A stretch of 64,000 bases of DNA from Maribacter antarcticus DSM 21422 (GCF_000621125.1 NZ_JHZC01000019.1:31784-95783), one strand, 5' to 3'. Shown: positions 27,058 to 35,831, numbered from the stretch's first letter. The notes: generated from the sequence alone by a model not told the origin. A program made the numbers and translations.

Positions 27058-28560
27058 TTATTGCGTATTCGTAGTGCTTAGAAGCGAATAAAACGTTTTT
27101 ATACCATAAGCTATTTGTCCTATTCTAAGGTTTTCATTGGGACTGTGTTGGTTATTGTCAGGATTTACCATAGGTATGAGAAAGGCTGGTATTTTTAACT
27201 CATTTATAAATGGCGCAATGGGAACCGTGCCGCCCATAGTCCGTATCTGTACGACATCATCTTCAAAAGTCTCTTGTAGTGTTTTTACAATGAACTTGCC
27301 GTAGGGGTTGTTCAAGTCTGTTCTAAAAGCATCCGTTACAGAACCTTCCATTACCATCATAATTTTATCGTGCGCCATACGCTCTTCTTTTGTAGGTGCC
27401 ATGGTGGTGATATAAAAACCCTCTTTTTCGATATGTTTTTTGACAAGGTTTTTCAATCGAGTACCATCGGTTTCGGGTACTAATCTCAAATCTAATTCTG
27501 CTGTAGCGGTTGCAGGTACAATAGTTCTCGCTTTTTCTCCAATCCATCCGGAACCTAGTCCTCTAATATTTAAACTGGGGTATTGAAGCGCTTCTTGGTA
27601 GAATGCGCCCACCTTTTCTGGAGTTTTAAACTGTAGTTTTTCTGAAATTTCCGTGTCGTTTTCTGGCACACTTTTTAGGATATTCTGTGTAGTATCATCT
27701 AAGGAAATGCCCTCATAATAACCAGGTATTACAACGCGACCTTCAGTATCTTTCATACTAGCCAATGCCTGGGCTAATTGGAAGCCTGGATTTGGGGCGT
27801 AATTGCCATAGTGTCCACTATGCTGAGGTTTTATAGGACCAAAAGTGGTAAGGGATACACTAGTTATACCGCGGCAACCGTACACTACCGTTGGTTTTCC
27901 CGAGGGATGCACCGGTCCGTCGCTTATGACCAGAAAATCTGCCATTAATAATTCTTTGTAGGTACGGACTGCTTTTGGTAAGGGCTTACTACTTTTTTCC
28001 TCTTCGCTATCTAAAATCACCTTTATATTAAAAGACAGCTCTTTGCTATTTTTCTTTAGTAAGTCGATGGCATTCAGAAACATTACAATAGGTCCTTTAT
28101 CATCTGAAGTTGACCGGCCAAATAAGCGCCAATCGTAGTTTATATCCGTGTCAAGTTCTGCAAAATCTTCAGTTTTCCATTGGTCTCCATCCATAGATTT
28201 TAGGACTGTCTCGTAGGGATTGTCCTGATTCCATTTTGAAGGGTCTACGGATTGTCCATCCAAGTGCATGTACAACAAGATGGTCGGTTTGGTATCGTCC
28301 ATGGGCAAAGCTGCAAAGAATAAGGGAAGGTTGTCGGTTTCCAAAATAGAAGTATTAAAACCTCTTTGGTTGAATTTATCGCGTAACCACATAAGATTAC
28401 GGTCAATATCGTCTGGATTTAGTGCATCGTTAGGGAGCGCTACAAACTGCCGTAATTCGTCAATGCTATGACGTACGTATGATTTTAATTCCTCAGGTGT
28501 TTGTGCGTTGGTAAATGTTGTGAATACAAGGACAAATAGAATACGCCAATAGTTTTTCAT
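27058..28560 (-). CDS. Secreted M20-family metallopeptidase (dipeptidase-like)
   Basis: The 500-residue protein begins with a signal peptide (MKNYWRILFVLVFTTFTNAQ), so it acts in the periplasm or outside. The M20 zinc sites are visible: LLYMHLDGQSVDP (His and the flanking Asp), GRSTSDDKGPIVMF (bridging Asp region), DSEEEKSSK (catalytic Glu) and the C-terminal NQHSPNENL (His). The dimerisation insertion lies in the middle. It most likely cleaves dipeptides or removes an acyl group from amino acids. Confidence 0.9.
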   Translation of the reverse strand: MKNYWRILFVLVFTTFTNAQTPEELKSYVRHSIDELRQFVALPNDALNPDDIDRNLMWLRDKFNQRGFNTSILETDNLPLFFAALPMDDTKPTILLYMHLDGQSVDPSKWNQDNPYETVLKSMDGDQWKTEDFAELDTDINYDWRLFGRSTSDDKGPIVMFLNAIDLLKKNSKELSFNIKVILDSEEEKSSKPLPKAVRTYKELLMADFLVISDGPVHPSGKPTVVYGCRGITSVSLTTFGPIKPQHSGHYGNYAPNPGFQLAQALASMKDTEGRVVIPGYYEGISLDDTTQNILKSVPENDTEISEKLQFKTPEKVGAFYQEALQYPSLNIRGLGSGWIGEKARTIVPATATAELDLRLVPETDGTRLKNLVKKHIEKEGFYITTMAPTKEERMAHDKIMMVMEGSVTDAFRTDLNNPYGKFIVKTLQETFEDDVVQIRTMGGTVPIAPFINELKIPAFLIPMVNPDNNQHSPNENLRIGQIAYGIKTFYSLLSTTNTQ

Positions 28561-28617
28561 GAGTTGTATTTTGAATATTGAAAAGTAAGGATAAAAGATA
28601 GAATGTTATGCCCCAAG

Positions 28618-28835
28618 CTATTTTTTTAAAAAAGATGGTACTCCTTTTCTGATGAGGAGCAGAAAAGGAAACCCTTGAAATAACAAATCAAACCAATCCA
28701 TGGCTTCCATGACAACGGCACCGCCTGCTACCCCGTTTAGTTTGCCCCATAAATGGGGTTCAGGAAAAAGGGTGCCAAGCCCCGTGTAAGGCATAGTAGA
28801 ATTATTAATTTCCAATTGTTCAAAAACGCTATCAT
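28618..28835 (-). pseudogene. Frameshifted small membrane protein gene, last in the trp operon
   Basis: The ATG (28835-28833) shares its A with the trpA stop in a TAATG overlap. The first frame gives MIAFLNNWKLIILLCLTRGL and APFF; the second frame continues PEPHLWGKLNGVAGGAVVME and AMDWFDLLFQGFPFLLLIRK. The two join exactly if one T is added to the T5 run (A5 on the plus strand at 28765-28769). The joined product would be a roughly 70-residue protein with two membrane helices, a type I have seen in other Flavobacteria (LAPFFPEPHxWGK). As written, the gene is broken. Function is unknown. Confidence 0.6.
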
Positions 28836-29599
28836 TAGGGTCTTATGGTCGTTATAAAAGATGGGATTTCTTCAACTCCATGCTTTGTTAAGTGTTTAAT
28901 AAAAGCAGAACCAATAATAGCACCTTTAGTATCTTTGGTCGCTGCCTGAAAAGTTTCTGAATCTTTAATACCAAAACCTACGATTTGTGGGTTATCGAGT
29001 TCCATCCCCGCAATACGTTCAAAATAACGTCCTTGTTCGTTACCGAAGCCCGATTTTGAACCCGTAACGCTGGCTGAACTTACCATATAAATAAAGCCGT
29101 CCGATGCTGCATCAATTTGCCGTATACGTTCATTACTTGTTTGGGGCGTTATCAAGAATACGTTTATCAAGCCGTATTTTTTAAAAATAGATTCGTATTC
29201 CGCTTGATATACATCTAAAGGAAGGTCTGGCATTATAATACCGTCAATCCCAATGTCATTGCATCTTTTACAAAAGGCTTCTACGCCATATTGGAGCATG
29301 GGGTTGAAATATCCCATGACGATAAGTGGTATACGAACTGTTTTACGAATGTCTTTTAATTGATTAAATAGTTCCTCGGAAGTCATGCCATTTTTTAAGG
29401 CAGCTGTGGAGCTTTCCTGTATAGTAGGCCCATCTGCCAAGGGGTCGCTGAACGGTAATCCGATTTCAATCATATCTACCCCATTTTTTTCCAAATCTTG
29501 AATGATCTTAACGGTGTCGTTCAATGCTGGGTAGCCTGCCGTGAAGTAGATAGATAGGAGTTTTCCTTCGGAGTTTAGTTTTTGGTTTATTCTGTTCAT
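28835..29599 (-). CDS. trpA: Tryptophan synthase alpha chain
   Basis: TrpA cleaves indole-3-glycerol phosphate and passes indole to TrpB. Catalytic residues sit in DMIEIGLPFSDPLADGPTIQ (Glu) and DGIIMPDLPLDVY (Asp). The phosphate-binding loop QIVGFGIKDSE and IIGSAFIKHL near the C-terminus are intact. At 254 residues it is normal. It begins 16 bp after trpB and overlaps the start of a small broken membrane-protein gene. Confidence 0.97.
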   Translation of the reverse strand: MNRINQKLNSEGKLLSIYFTAGYPALNDTVKIIQDLEKNGVDMIEIGLPFSDPLADGPTIQESSTAALKNGMTSEELFNQLKDIRKTVRIPLIVMGYFNPMLQYGVEAFCKRCNDIGIDGIIMPDLPLDVYQAEYESIFKKYGLINVFLITPQTSNERIRQIDAASDGFIYMVSSASVTGSKSGFGNEQGRYFERIAGMELDNPQIVGFGIKDSETFQAATKDTKGAIIGSAFIKHLTKHGVEEIPSFITTIRP

Positions 29600-29615
29600 G
29601 AAAAATAAATTAAGC

Positions 29616-30827
29616 TTATAGCTTGAAGTAGTCTATATACGTCTGTAAATCTTTATCTCCGCGTCCTGAAAGGCTGATGACCACAATATCATCCGGTTTA
29701 AATTTTTTATGTGAAAAAATAGCAAATGCATGTCCGGTTTCTATTGCTGGAATAATACCTTCCAATTGCGAAAGTTCTAATCCAGCGGTCATGGCCTCAT
29801 CATCCGTAGCGGAATAAAATTCAGCGCGACCGGATTTGTATAAATGAGAATGCATGGGCCCCACACCAGGATAATCCAAACCAGCAGAAATAGAGTAGGG
29901 TTCGGTTATTTGTCCGTCTACTGTTTGCATCAACATCGTTTTGCACCCGTGGATGATACCTACTTTACCTAATGCTGAAGTTGCGGCACTTTCTCCGGTA
30001 TTCACTCCTTTTCCGGCAGCTTCAACGGCAATGATTCCTACTTCGGGTTCGTCTAAGAAGTGATGGTAGGTTCCGGCAGCATTACTACCACCACCAATAC
30101 AGGCCACTATATAATCTGGATTTTCTCGACCTTCTTTTTCTTTTAATTGCCATTTGATTTCTTCAGAAATGACCGACTGAAATCGTGTAACCATATCTGG
30201 GTAGGGGTGTGGTCCAATAGCAGATCCAATAATATAGTGGGTATCTACCGGATTATTTATCCAATCGCGTATGGCCTCGTTTGTAGCATCTTTTAAGGTT
30301 TTACTTCCAGAAAGTGCCGGTCGCACTTCCGCGCCCAGCATTTTCATACGCGCCACGTTTGGTGCCTGTCTGGCGATATCTTTTTCACCCATGTATACGA
30401 TGCACTTCAGTCCCATTAAGGCACAAACAGTTGCGGTTGCTACCCCGTGCTGCCCAGCACCTGTTTCTGCAATAATACGGGTTTTACCCAGTTTTTTGGC
30501 TACGAGAATCTGCCCTATGGTATTGTTTATCTTATGTGCGCCAGTATGGTTAAGATCTTCTCTTTTCAAATATACTCTGGTATTATATTTTTCTGAAAGT
30601 CGGTTTGCAAAATAGAGTGGCGACGGCCTACCCACGTAATCTTTAAGCAACTGGTTGAACTCTTTCTGAAAAGAATCTTCGTACATGATTTCCAAATAAT
30701 GTTGGCGTAATTCTTCTACATTGGGGTACAACATTTCTGGTATAAATGCGCCTCCAAACTCGCCATAATATCCTTTTTCGTCTGCGTGGAAACCACCCAT
30801 CTGATTTTTTCTTTTTTCTTTTTCCAT
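29616..30827 (-). CDS. trpB: Tryptophan synthase beta chain
   Basis: TrpB condenses indole with serine using PLP. Motifs: [49 protein letters not shown] (PLP Lys in HKINN), [10 protein letters not shown], and [13 protein letters not shown] for the phosphate. I choose ATG 30827 ([10 protein letters not shown]), giving 403 residues; the upstream TTG at 30854 is less likely. The Lys/Glu-rich first 18 residues are an unconserved extension. Confidence 0.97.
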   Translation of the reverse strand: MEKEKRKNQMGGFHADEKGYYGEFGGAFIPEMLYPNVEELRQHYLEIMYEDSFQKEFNQLLKDYVGRPSPLYFANRLSEKYNTRVYLKREDLNHTGAHKINNTIGQILVAKKLGKTRIIAETGAGQHGVATATVCALMGLKCIVYMGEKDIARQAPNVARMKMLGAEVRPALSGSKTLKDATNEAIRDWINNPVDTHYIIGSAIGPHPYPDMVTRFQSVISEEIKWQLKEKEGRENPDYIVACIGGGSNAAGTYHHFLDEPEVGIIAVEAAGKGVNTGESAATSALGKVGIIHGCKTMLMQTVDGQITEPYSISAGLDYPGVGPMHSHLYKSGRAEFYSATDDEAMTAGLELSQLEGIIPAIETGHAFAIFSHKKFKPDDIVVISLSGRGDKDLQTYIDYFKL

Positions 30828-30894
30828 TTTTCTTATTTCTTTTCCTCCTAGCAAAGAGGGATTTAGTGAGGTGTATACACACCTTTTATTCTTA

Positions 30895-31575
30895 TTATTT
30901 TGTGGGTAATAGTTGATAAAACTCTTTTAAATCCTCGATTTTTTTTAATCCTGGTTCTATTTCAAATTTACTATTTATGTCAATAGCATGGCAGTAGATA
31001 CTCTCCGATTTTTTTGAAAATTCTTTTAATGCCTCTGTTTCTTCCAAACCAATACCGCCACTTAAAAAGTATGGTTTTTTAGATGGATATTTATCCAATA
31101 CACTCCAGTCAAAAACATATCCGTTTCCTCCTGGCAACTTGCCCTTGGTGTCGAATAAATAAAAATCACATACATCCTCGTATGTTTTCAACACATCAAA
31201 ATTAAAGTTATCCTTTATGGAAAAAACTTTAATAATTTTTATGTGGGGAATCTCCTTTTTAAGCCTTTGACAATAGTCTGAGGATTCTTTTCCATGAAGC
31301 TGTACCAGTAGCAATTGGAACTTTTCTACCAAACGTTTTACCTCTAGAATATCTGCATCAACAAACACACCCACTTTTTTTATACTGTGGGGAAGTGCAG
31401 GCATATTTCCCTCAAAATTACGTTTAGATGTATCCCAAAAAATAAAACCTAAGTAATCTGGAAATAGTGCAGCTACTTCGGTGGTGTTTTTGTTCATGCC
31501 ACATACTTTTAGCTTAAAAGGCTTTCTCCCTTTTCCTACTTCGTTTTTGTCTTTCTTAGAATAATAGTAGTCCAC
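30895..31575 (-). CDS. trpF: Phosphoribosylanthranilate isomerase
   Basis: TrpF performs the Amadori rearrangement of phosphoribosylanthranilate. The catalytic Cys is in LKVCGMNK, the general acid Asp in [29 protein letters not shown] and AIDINSKFE complete the barrel. The N-terminus has about 20 extra Lys-rich residues before the usual start, so a slightly later start is possible though no later ATG precedes the KLKVCGM strand. It begins 3 bp after the trpC stop and is a separate gene, not fused to trpC as in E. coli. Confidence 0.95.
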   Translation of the reverse strand: MDYYYSKKDKNEVGKGRKPFKLKVCGMNKNTTEVAALFPDYLGFIFWDTSKRNFEGNMPALPHSIKKVGVFVDADILEVKRLVEKFQLLLVQLHGKESSDYCQRLKKEIPHIKIIKVFSIKDNFNFDVLKTYEDVCDFYLFDTKGKLPGGNGYVFDWSVLDKYPSKKPYFLSGGIGLEETEALKEFSKKSESIYCHAIDINSKFEIEPGLKKIEDLKEFYQLLPTK

Positions 31576-31578
31576 GGT

Positions 31579-32361
31579 TTACTTTATTTTTTTAATAAAT
31601 TCAGCAGCACTTCTGCCTGGATTATCGGTCTTCATGAAATTTTCCCCTATCAGGAAACCTTGATACCCGTATGGCTTTAACTCTTGAATGGCCTCAATGG
31701 AGCTAATACCGCTTTCAGAGACCTTTACAAAATCGTTCGGAATTAATTCAGAAAGGATTTTGCTCGTCTCTATGCTAACGCTAAACGTTTTTAAGTCCCT
31801 GTTATTAACGCCCAATATATCCAAACTTGGCATTACGGATTTATGTAATTCTTCTTCATTATGAACTTCCAACAGCACTTCCAAATCTAGACCTTTCGCA
31901 AATTCGGAAAGGGTTTTTATTTCTTGCCGAGATAAAACTGCTGCAATTAATAAAATAACATCGGCTCCATAAGCCTTGGCTTCCAAAAGCTGGTATTCAT
32001 CTATTATAAATTCTTTTCGTAAAAGCGGCATGGGTACACAGGCTCTAGCTAAAAGTAAATCCTCTAAAGAACCTCCAAAATATTTGATATCCGTTAGCAC
32101 GCTCATACCACAAACGCCAGCTTTTTGGTAGCCTTTTGCCACTTCCCCAATATTGGTGTTCTGATTGATAGTGTCCTTTGAGGGCGAACGCCTTTTATGT
32201 TCTGCAATAATACCTGTGTTGCTATTGCATAGTGCTTTTGCTAGAGAACCGCCTTTTCGGTCAAAAAGAACAGATTGCTCTAATTGTGAGGCGGGAATCA
32301 AGCTTTTTTTAAGCGTAACTTCTTTGTATTTATCTGCTATTATTTTTGCGAGTATATCCAT
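31579..32361 (-). CDS. trpC: Indole-3-glycerol phosphate synthase
   Basis: TrpC closes the indole ring. Landmarks are IIAEHKRRSPSKDTINQNTN (catalytic Lys and phosphate contact), LLRKEFIIDEYQLLEAKAYG (catalytic Lys and Glu), DILGVNNRDLKTF and VKVSESGISS. The length of 260 residues is typical of the unfused enzyme. The 87-bp gap to trpD upstream contains a repeat-like sequence. Confidence 0.97.
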   Translation of the reverse strand: MDILAKIIADKYKEVTLKKSLIPASQLEQSVLFDRKGGSLAKALCNSNTGIIAEHKRRSPSKDTINQNTNIGEVAKGYQKAGVCGMSVLTDIKYFGGSLEDLLLARACVPMPLLRKEFIIDEYQLLEAKAYGADVILLIAAVLSRQEIKTLSEFAKGLDLEVLLEVHNEEELHKSVMPSLDILGVNNRDLKTFSVSIETSKILSELIPNDFVKVSESGISSIEAIQELKPYGYQGFLIGENFMKTDNPGRSAAEFIKKIK

Positions 32362-32370
32362 ATTTTGAGG

Positions 32371-32430
32371 GTCATTGAGAGCGTAGCGAAGTAATCTGTT
32401 GCAACATTGCTATATTTTCTTCGACTGCGT
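32371..32430. repeat. Candidate dispersed repeat between trpD and trpC
   Basis: GTCATTGAGAGCGTAGCGAA followed by GTAATCTG, then CTTCGACTGCGTTCAGC about 20 bases later. The two halves form an imperfect inverted repeat (CGAAG against CTTCG plus flanking matches). Sequences of this type recur between genes in Flavobacteriaceae chromosomes. Only one full copy is in this window. Confidence 0.45.
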
Positions 32431-32448
32431 TCAGCATAATATTTTGTT

Positions 32449-33444
32449 TTAATTAGCACTCAATTCTTGTAATTTCTTCAGAGCCTTTAATCCTTTACCG
32501 CTTAATAAGGATTCCTTTGCTTTTTCAAAGCCCTCTTTTGGTGTTATACCTTCTACAGTCGCAATAGCAACTCCAGCGTTGGCGCAGACTACGTTATTTT
32601 GCGCTTCTGTTCCTTTTCCGTTGAGTACGCTCATGAAAATTTGGGCAGAATCAGCAATATCATCTCCTCCAACTATCGCCTCAGCATTAATTGGTGTTAA
32701 TCCAAAATCTGAGGGTTTGATAATGGCTTCAGAACCGTTTGAAATCGTTTTAGTGTCTCCTGTTAGGCTAATTTCGTCATAACCGTCTAAGGCATGTAAA
32801 ACGGTAAAATTCTTATCGGTATTCTGGTATAAATACCCGTACATTCTAGCGAGTTCTAGATTAAAGACGCCTACCATTTGATTTTTCGGGAAGGCTGGAT
32901 TTACCATAGGGCCTAACATATTAAAAAAGGTCTTTACGGCCAGTTCCTTTCTAATAGGAGCCACATTTTTCATTGCTGGATGAAATAGCGGTGCATGCAA
33001 CACACATATACCGGCTTCTTCAATAGATTTCGTTAAGAAGTCTGCTTCATTACTAAATTTGATCCCTAAAAATTCCATTACATTACTACTACCACATTTT
33101 GATGAAACCCCATAATTACCGTGTTTAGTTACTTTTATACCCGCTCCGGCAGTCACAAATGAGGACAAAGTAGAAATATTAAAAGTATCCTTGCCATCAC
33201 CACCCGTTCCACATAAATCAATTGGATTATAGTCCGATAAATCTACCGCCAAACAAAGTTCCAATAAGGCATCACGGAAACCTTCTAATTCTTCAATCGT
33301 AACACTTCTCATCATGTATACCGTAAGAAATGCAGCTATCTGACTGGTATTGTAATCGCCTTTTGCAATATTTACTAATATCCGTTTCGCGTCTTGCTTC
33401 TCTAGAATTTCATGATTGATTAATCTATTTAGTGTTTCTTTCAT
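32449..33444 (-). CDS. trpD: Anthranilate phosphoribosyltransferase
   Basis: TrpD adds phosphoribose to anthranilate. Signatures: DLCGTGGDGKDTFNISTLSS (PRPP/metal loop), VTKHGNYGVSSKCGSSNVME, LHAPLFHPAMKNVAPIRKEL and FNMLGPMVNPA. The 331-residue protein is a stand-alone transferase, not fused to TrpG. A palindromic repeat lies in the 68-bp gap between trpG and trpD. Confidence 0.97.
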   Translation of the reverse strand: MKETLNRLINHEILEKQDAKRILVNIAKGDYNTSQIAAFLTVYMMRSVTIEELEGFRDALLELCLAVDLSDYNPIDLCGTGGDGKDTFNISTLSSFVTAGAGIKVTKHGNYGVSSKCGSSNVMEFLGIKFSNEADFLTKSIEEAGICVLHAPLFHPAMKNVAPIRKELAVKTFFNMLGPMVNPAFPKNQMVGVFNLELARMYGYLYQNTDKNFTVLHALDGYDEISLTGDTKTISNGSEAIIKPSDFGLTPINAEAIVGGDDIADSAQIFMSVLNGKGTEAQNNVVCANAGVAIATVEGITPKEGFEKAKESLLSGKGLKALKKLQELSAN

Positions 33445-33461
33445 AACTATTATACTTTTTC

Positions 33462-33481
33462 ATTCCCATGAAGATGGGAAT
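33462..33481. repeat. REP-like palindrome between trpG and trpD
   Basis: ATTCCCAT-GAAG-ATGGGAAT, a perfect 8-bp inverted repeat around a GAAG loop. A close relative (ATTCCTG-TGAAGG-CAGGAAT) occurs at 47209-47228. The shared TCATTCC..GAAG..GGAAT plan marks a dispersed family. Confidence 0.65.
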
Positions 33482-33512
33482 CTTTTTATTCTCTTAGGCT
33501 TACCTCTAAAAC

Positions 33513-34076
33513 CTACCTTATCCAATTCCTCAAAATTTCTTTGCCTTCCGGTGTCAAAACTGACTCTGGGTGAAACTGTACCGCACGTATATCAAACTCC
33601 CTATGGCGCAGGGACATGATTTGTCCGTTTTCGTCAAAAGAAGTGGCCTCAAGACAAGCTGGTAAATCATGGTGTACGACCCAAGAATGGTACCTACCTA
33701 CTTTAATTTCTTTTGGAAGGCCGTTAAATATATAGTCGTCCTGCGTAATTTTTATAGGTGTTGCCACACCGTGATATACTTGGTCTAAATTAGTAAGGCT
33801 GCCTCCAAATACTTCAGCTATCGCCTGTTGGCCTAAACAAACTCCAAAAATACGTTTGCGACCTGCATAGGTTTTTATAATACTTTTTAAAAGACCTGCC
33901 TCGTCCGGAATACCTGGACCAGGAGAAAGTACAATGCTCTCAAAAGCATCCACATCCTCCAGTGTTAATTGGTCGTTCCGTTTTACGAGAACTTCACAAT
34001 CTAAATCTTCTAGATAGTGCACCAAGTTATAGGTGAAACTATCATAGTTGTCTATCATTAATATCCTCTGTCCCAT
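33513..34076 (-). CDS. trpG: Anthranilate synthase glutaminase subunit
   Basis: TrpG supplies ammonia from glutamine to TrpE. The class I amidotransferase triad is present: Cys in FGVCLGQQAIAE, His and Glu in AVQFHPESVLTPEG. The N-terminal MIDNYDSFTYNLVHYL and LSPGPGIPDEAG are typical. It is 187 residues long and starts immediately after the trpE stop, consistent with stoichiometric expression of the two subunits. Confidence 0.97.
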   Translation of the reverse strand: MGQRILMIDNYDSFTYNLVHYLEDLDCEVLVKRNDQLTLEDVDAFESIVLSPGPGIPDEAGLLKSIIKTYAGRKRIFGVCLGQQAIAEVFGGSLTNLDQVYHGVATPIKITQDDYIFNGLPKEIKVGRYHSWVVHHDLPACLEATSFDENGQIMSLRHREFDIRAVQFHPESVLTPEGKEILRNWIR

Positions 34077-35474
34077 TTAAATCGTTTCAGCAATTTCTAG
34101 GGCCTTGTTTAAAGCACCCAATTTATTATATGTTTCTTGTAATTCGTCTTCTGCATCCGAAGCTGCTACGAGCCCTGCACCAGCTTGGAAATGTAATTCA
34201 TGGTTCTTGCTCAAAAAGGTTCTAATCATAATGGCATGGTTAAAATTCCCTTTAAAATCCATAAATCCTATTGCTCCGCCGTAATAACCACGACTGGTTT
34301 TTTCGTATTTTTCTATAAGCTGCATGGCTCTGTGTTTAGGTGCGCCACTTAAAGTGCCCGCGGGAAAGGTGTCTGCTACTATTTTTAGGGTAGAAATATC
34401 GGGTTTTTTAACACCGGTTACCTTAGAGACCAAATGAATTACATGCGAGAAATACTGTACTTCTCTGTAGGTATCTACCTGTACCATATTACCGTTTCTA
34501 CTGAGGTCATTTCTAGCAAGATCTACCAACATAACATGCTCGCTGTTCTCTTTATCGTCTTGCGCCAGTTGTTTAGCAAGTTCGGCATCTTTTTCGTCGT
34601 TACCGGTTCTTTTGTAGGTGCCTGCGATGGGATGAATTTCTGCTTTTTCGTCTTTTACAATAATTTGTGCTTCTGGCGAACTTCCAAAAATCTTAAAATC
34701 ACCATAATCAAAAAAGAATAGATATGGAGATGGATTTATAGAACGCAAAGCACGATATACGTTGAATTCATCACCTTTAAAACCTTGTGAAAAACGTTTT
34801 GAGAGTACGAGCTGAAAAACATCGCCGCGTTGACAATGTTTTTTTGCCAAGGCAACTTGTTCCTTAAACGCATTATCTTCAAGATTGGTCTTTACCGCAC
34901 CTTCTTTGGAGAAATTGTAGGAGGCAAAGGTGCGAATCTTCAACACTTGTTCCAGTTCTGGAATGTTGTTGTCCGAGTCAAAGCAATGGGCAAAAAGATA
35001 GGCTTCGTTTTTAAAATGATTGATGGCGATAATGTTTTGGTACACCGCATAATACATATCTGGAATAGCTATCGAATTATCCTTTTTAGATATTTTTACA
35101 TCTTCAAAATAGCGCACCGCGTCGTAAGCCATAAAACCGAACAAGCCGTTGGTGATGAACTTAAAATCCTGGTCGGCAACCTTAAACTGTTTACCAAAAG
35201 CATCAATCTCTTGCATTACATCAACCGTACCGGTTATTTGGATGGTCTCTTTATCCCCGTTTGGGAACTCTTTAGAAATCACTTCGTTTTCAACCTTTAT
35301 AGAAGCAATGGGATTGCAACAGATATAGGAAAAACTATTATCGTTGGCGTGATAGTCGCTACTTTCCAATAATATACTATTGGGGAATCTGTCCCTTATT
35401 TTTAGGTAGACACTTACCGGAGTAATGGTATCCGCTAAAATCTTTTTATGATGGGTCTTTAGTTCAAATTGCAT
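34077..35474 (-). CDS. trpE: Anthranilate synthase component I
   Basis: TrpE makes anthranilate from chorismate. The N-terminal feedback-inhibition element LLES (in NSILLESSDYHAND) suggests tryptophan control of the enzyme. The chorismate site follows: SPEAQIIV, HPIAGTYKRTGND, DKENSEHVMLVDLARNDLSR, DTFPAGTLSGAPKHRAMQLI and GAGLVAASDAEDE. The length is 465 residues. It is the first structural gene of the operon and is preceded by a 180-bp untranslated leader containing a candidate attenuator. Confidence 0.97.
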   Translation of the reverse strand: MQFELKTHHKKILADTITPVSVYLKIRDRFPNSILLESSDYHANDNSFSYICCNPIASIKVENEVISKEFPNGDKETIQITGTVDVMQEIDAFGKQFKVADQDFKFITNGLFGFMAYDAVRYFEDVKISKKDNSIAIPDMYYAVYQNIIAINHFKNEAYLFAHCFDSDNNIPELEQVLKIRTFASYNFSKEGAVKTNLEDNAFKEQVALAKKHCQRGDVFQLVLSKRFSQGFKGDEFNVYRALRSINPSPYLFFFDYGDFKIFGSSPEAQIIVKDEKAEIHPIAGTYKRTGNDEKDAELAKQLAQDDKENSEHVMLVDLARNDLSRNGNMVQVDTYREVQYFSHVIHLVSKVTGVKKPDISTLKIVADTFPAGTLSGAPKHRAMQLIEKYEKTSRGYYGGAIGFMDFKGNFNHAIMIRTFLSKNHELHFQAGAGLVAASDAEDELQETYNKLGALNKALEIAETI

Positions 35475-35597
35475 AGAACGAATTCTTTAATTTTATTTTG
35501 ACCTAAGTCAAAATCTGTTTATTGGCTTGTAGGTTTTTGCTTTCAACCTAGTTTTAAAAGGATGTCCGCTATTTCGGAATTTAAAGTAAAAGGTGTC

Positions 35598-35631
35598 AAT
35601 AAAAAAAGGCTTGTCGTGATGACAAGCCTTT
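35598..35631 (-). terminator. Attenuator terminator in the trp leader
   Basis: On the minus strand AAAGGCTTGTC (35631-35621) pairs perfectly with GACAAGCCTTT (35615-35605) around a 5-base loop, and a T7 tract follows directly. It lies 123 bp upstream of the trpE ATG and 23 bp after the leader peptide stop, so an RNA polymerase from the leader promoter must cross it. No other gene ends here; the yceI terminator is separate at 35763-35797. Confidence 0.85.
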
Positions 35632-35654
35632 ATATTTTTTCAATAGGGACTGGT

Positions 35655-35708
35655 TCACGAATGTTGTCGTAAATTATTCCACCACCATATGTTGTTTGTT
35701 TTTCTCAT
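35655..35708 (-). CDS. trpL: Candidate tryptophan leader peptide (MRKTNNIWWWNNLRQHS)
   Basis: A 17-residue reading frame with three consecutive TGG codons at residues 8-10 (35687-35679), ending in TGA at 35657-35655. Three tryptophans in a row in so short a frame, between a perfect promoter and an intrinsic terminator upstream of trpE, is the classical arrangement of ribosome-mediated attenuation. The leader segment TCGTGA around the stop codon is complementary to TCACGA in the loop and 3' arm base of the terminator, and CGACAA just before it can pair with TTGTC of the 5' arm. These are candidate antiterminator contacts; folding was not computed. Confidence 0.8.
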   Translation of the reverse strand: MRKTNNIWWWNNLRQHS

Positions 35709-35713
35709 TCAAT

Positions 35714-35744
35714 CAAAGATAGAAAGGAATTTTAAAGCCACAAA
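35714..35744 (-). promoter_or_regulatory. trp operon promoter
   Basis: On the minus strand TTTG (35744-35741), a 19-base spacer, then TATCTTTG (35721-35714). Both boxes match the Bacteroidota consensus perfectly. The -7 box ends 5 bp before the leader peptide ATG, so the transcript would start at or just before that ATG. Confidence 0.8.
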
Positions 35745-35762
35745 CTTTCTGTACCAAAAAAT

Positions 35763-35797
35763 AAGAATCCTTTTGAAAATTTTTCAAAAGGATTCTT
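35763..35797 (-). terminator. Terminator after yceI
   Basis: AAGAATCCTTTTGAAAA (35763-35779) and its exact inverse TTTTCAAAAGGATTCTT (35781-35797) form a 17-bp inverted repeat with one central base. It follows the yceI stop (35832) by 35 bp and insulates the trp promoter from the marR-yceI unit. Confidence 0.8.
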
Positions 35798-35831
35798 AAA
35801 TATTATGCTTGTCAAGGACAATTAGTAGTTG

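Noticed and set aside
28618..28815. Intact 65-residue minus-strand gene starting MEINNSTMPY
   Set aside because: The first residues are out of frame with the real start at 28835; the frame is the second half of a frameshifted membrane-protein gene.
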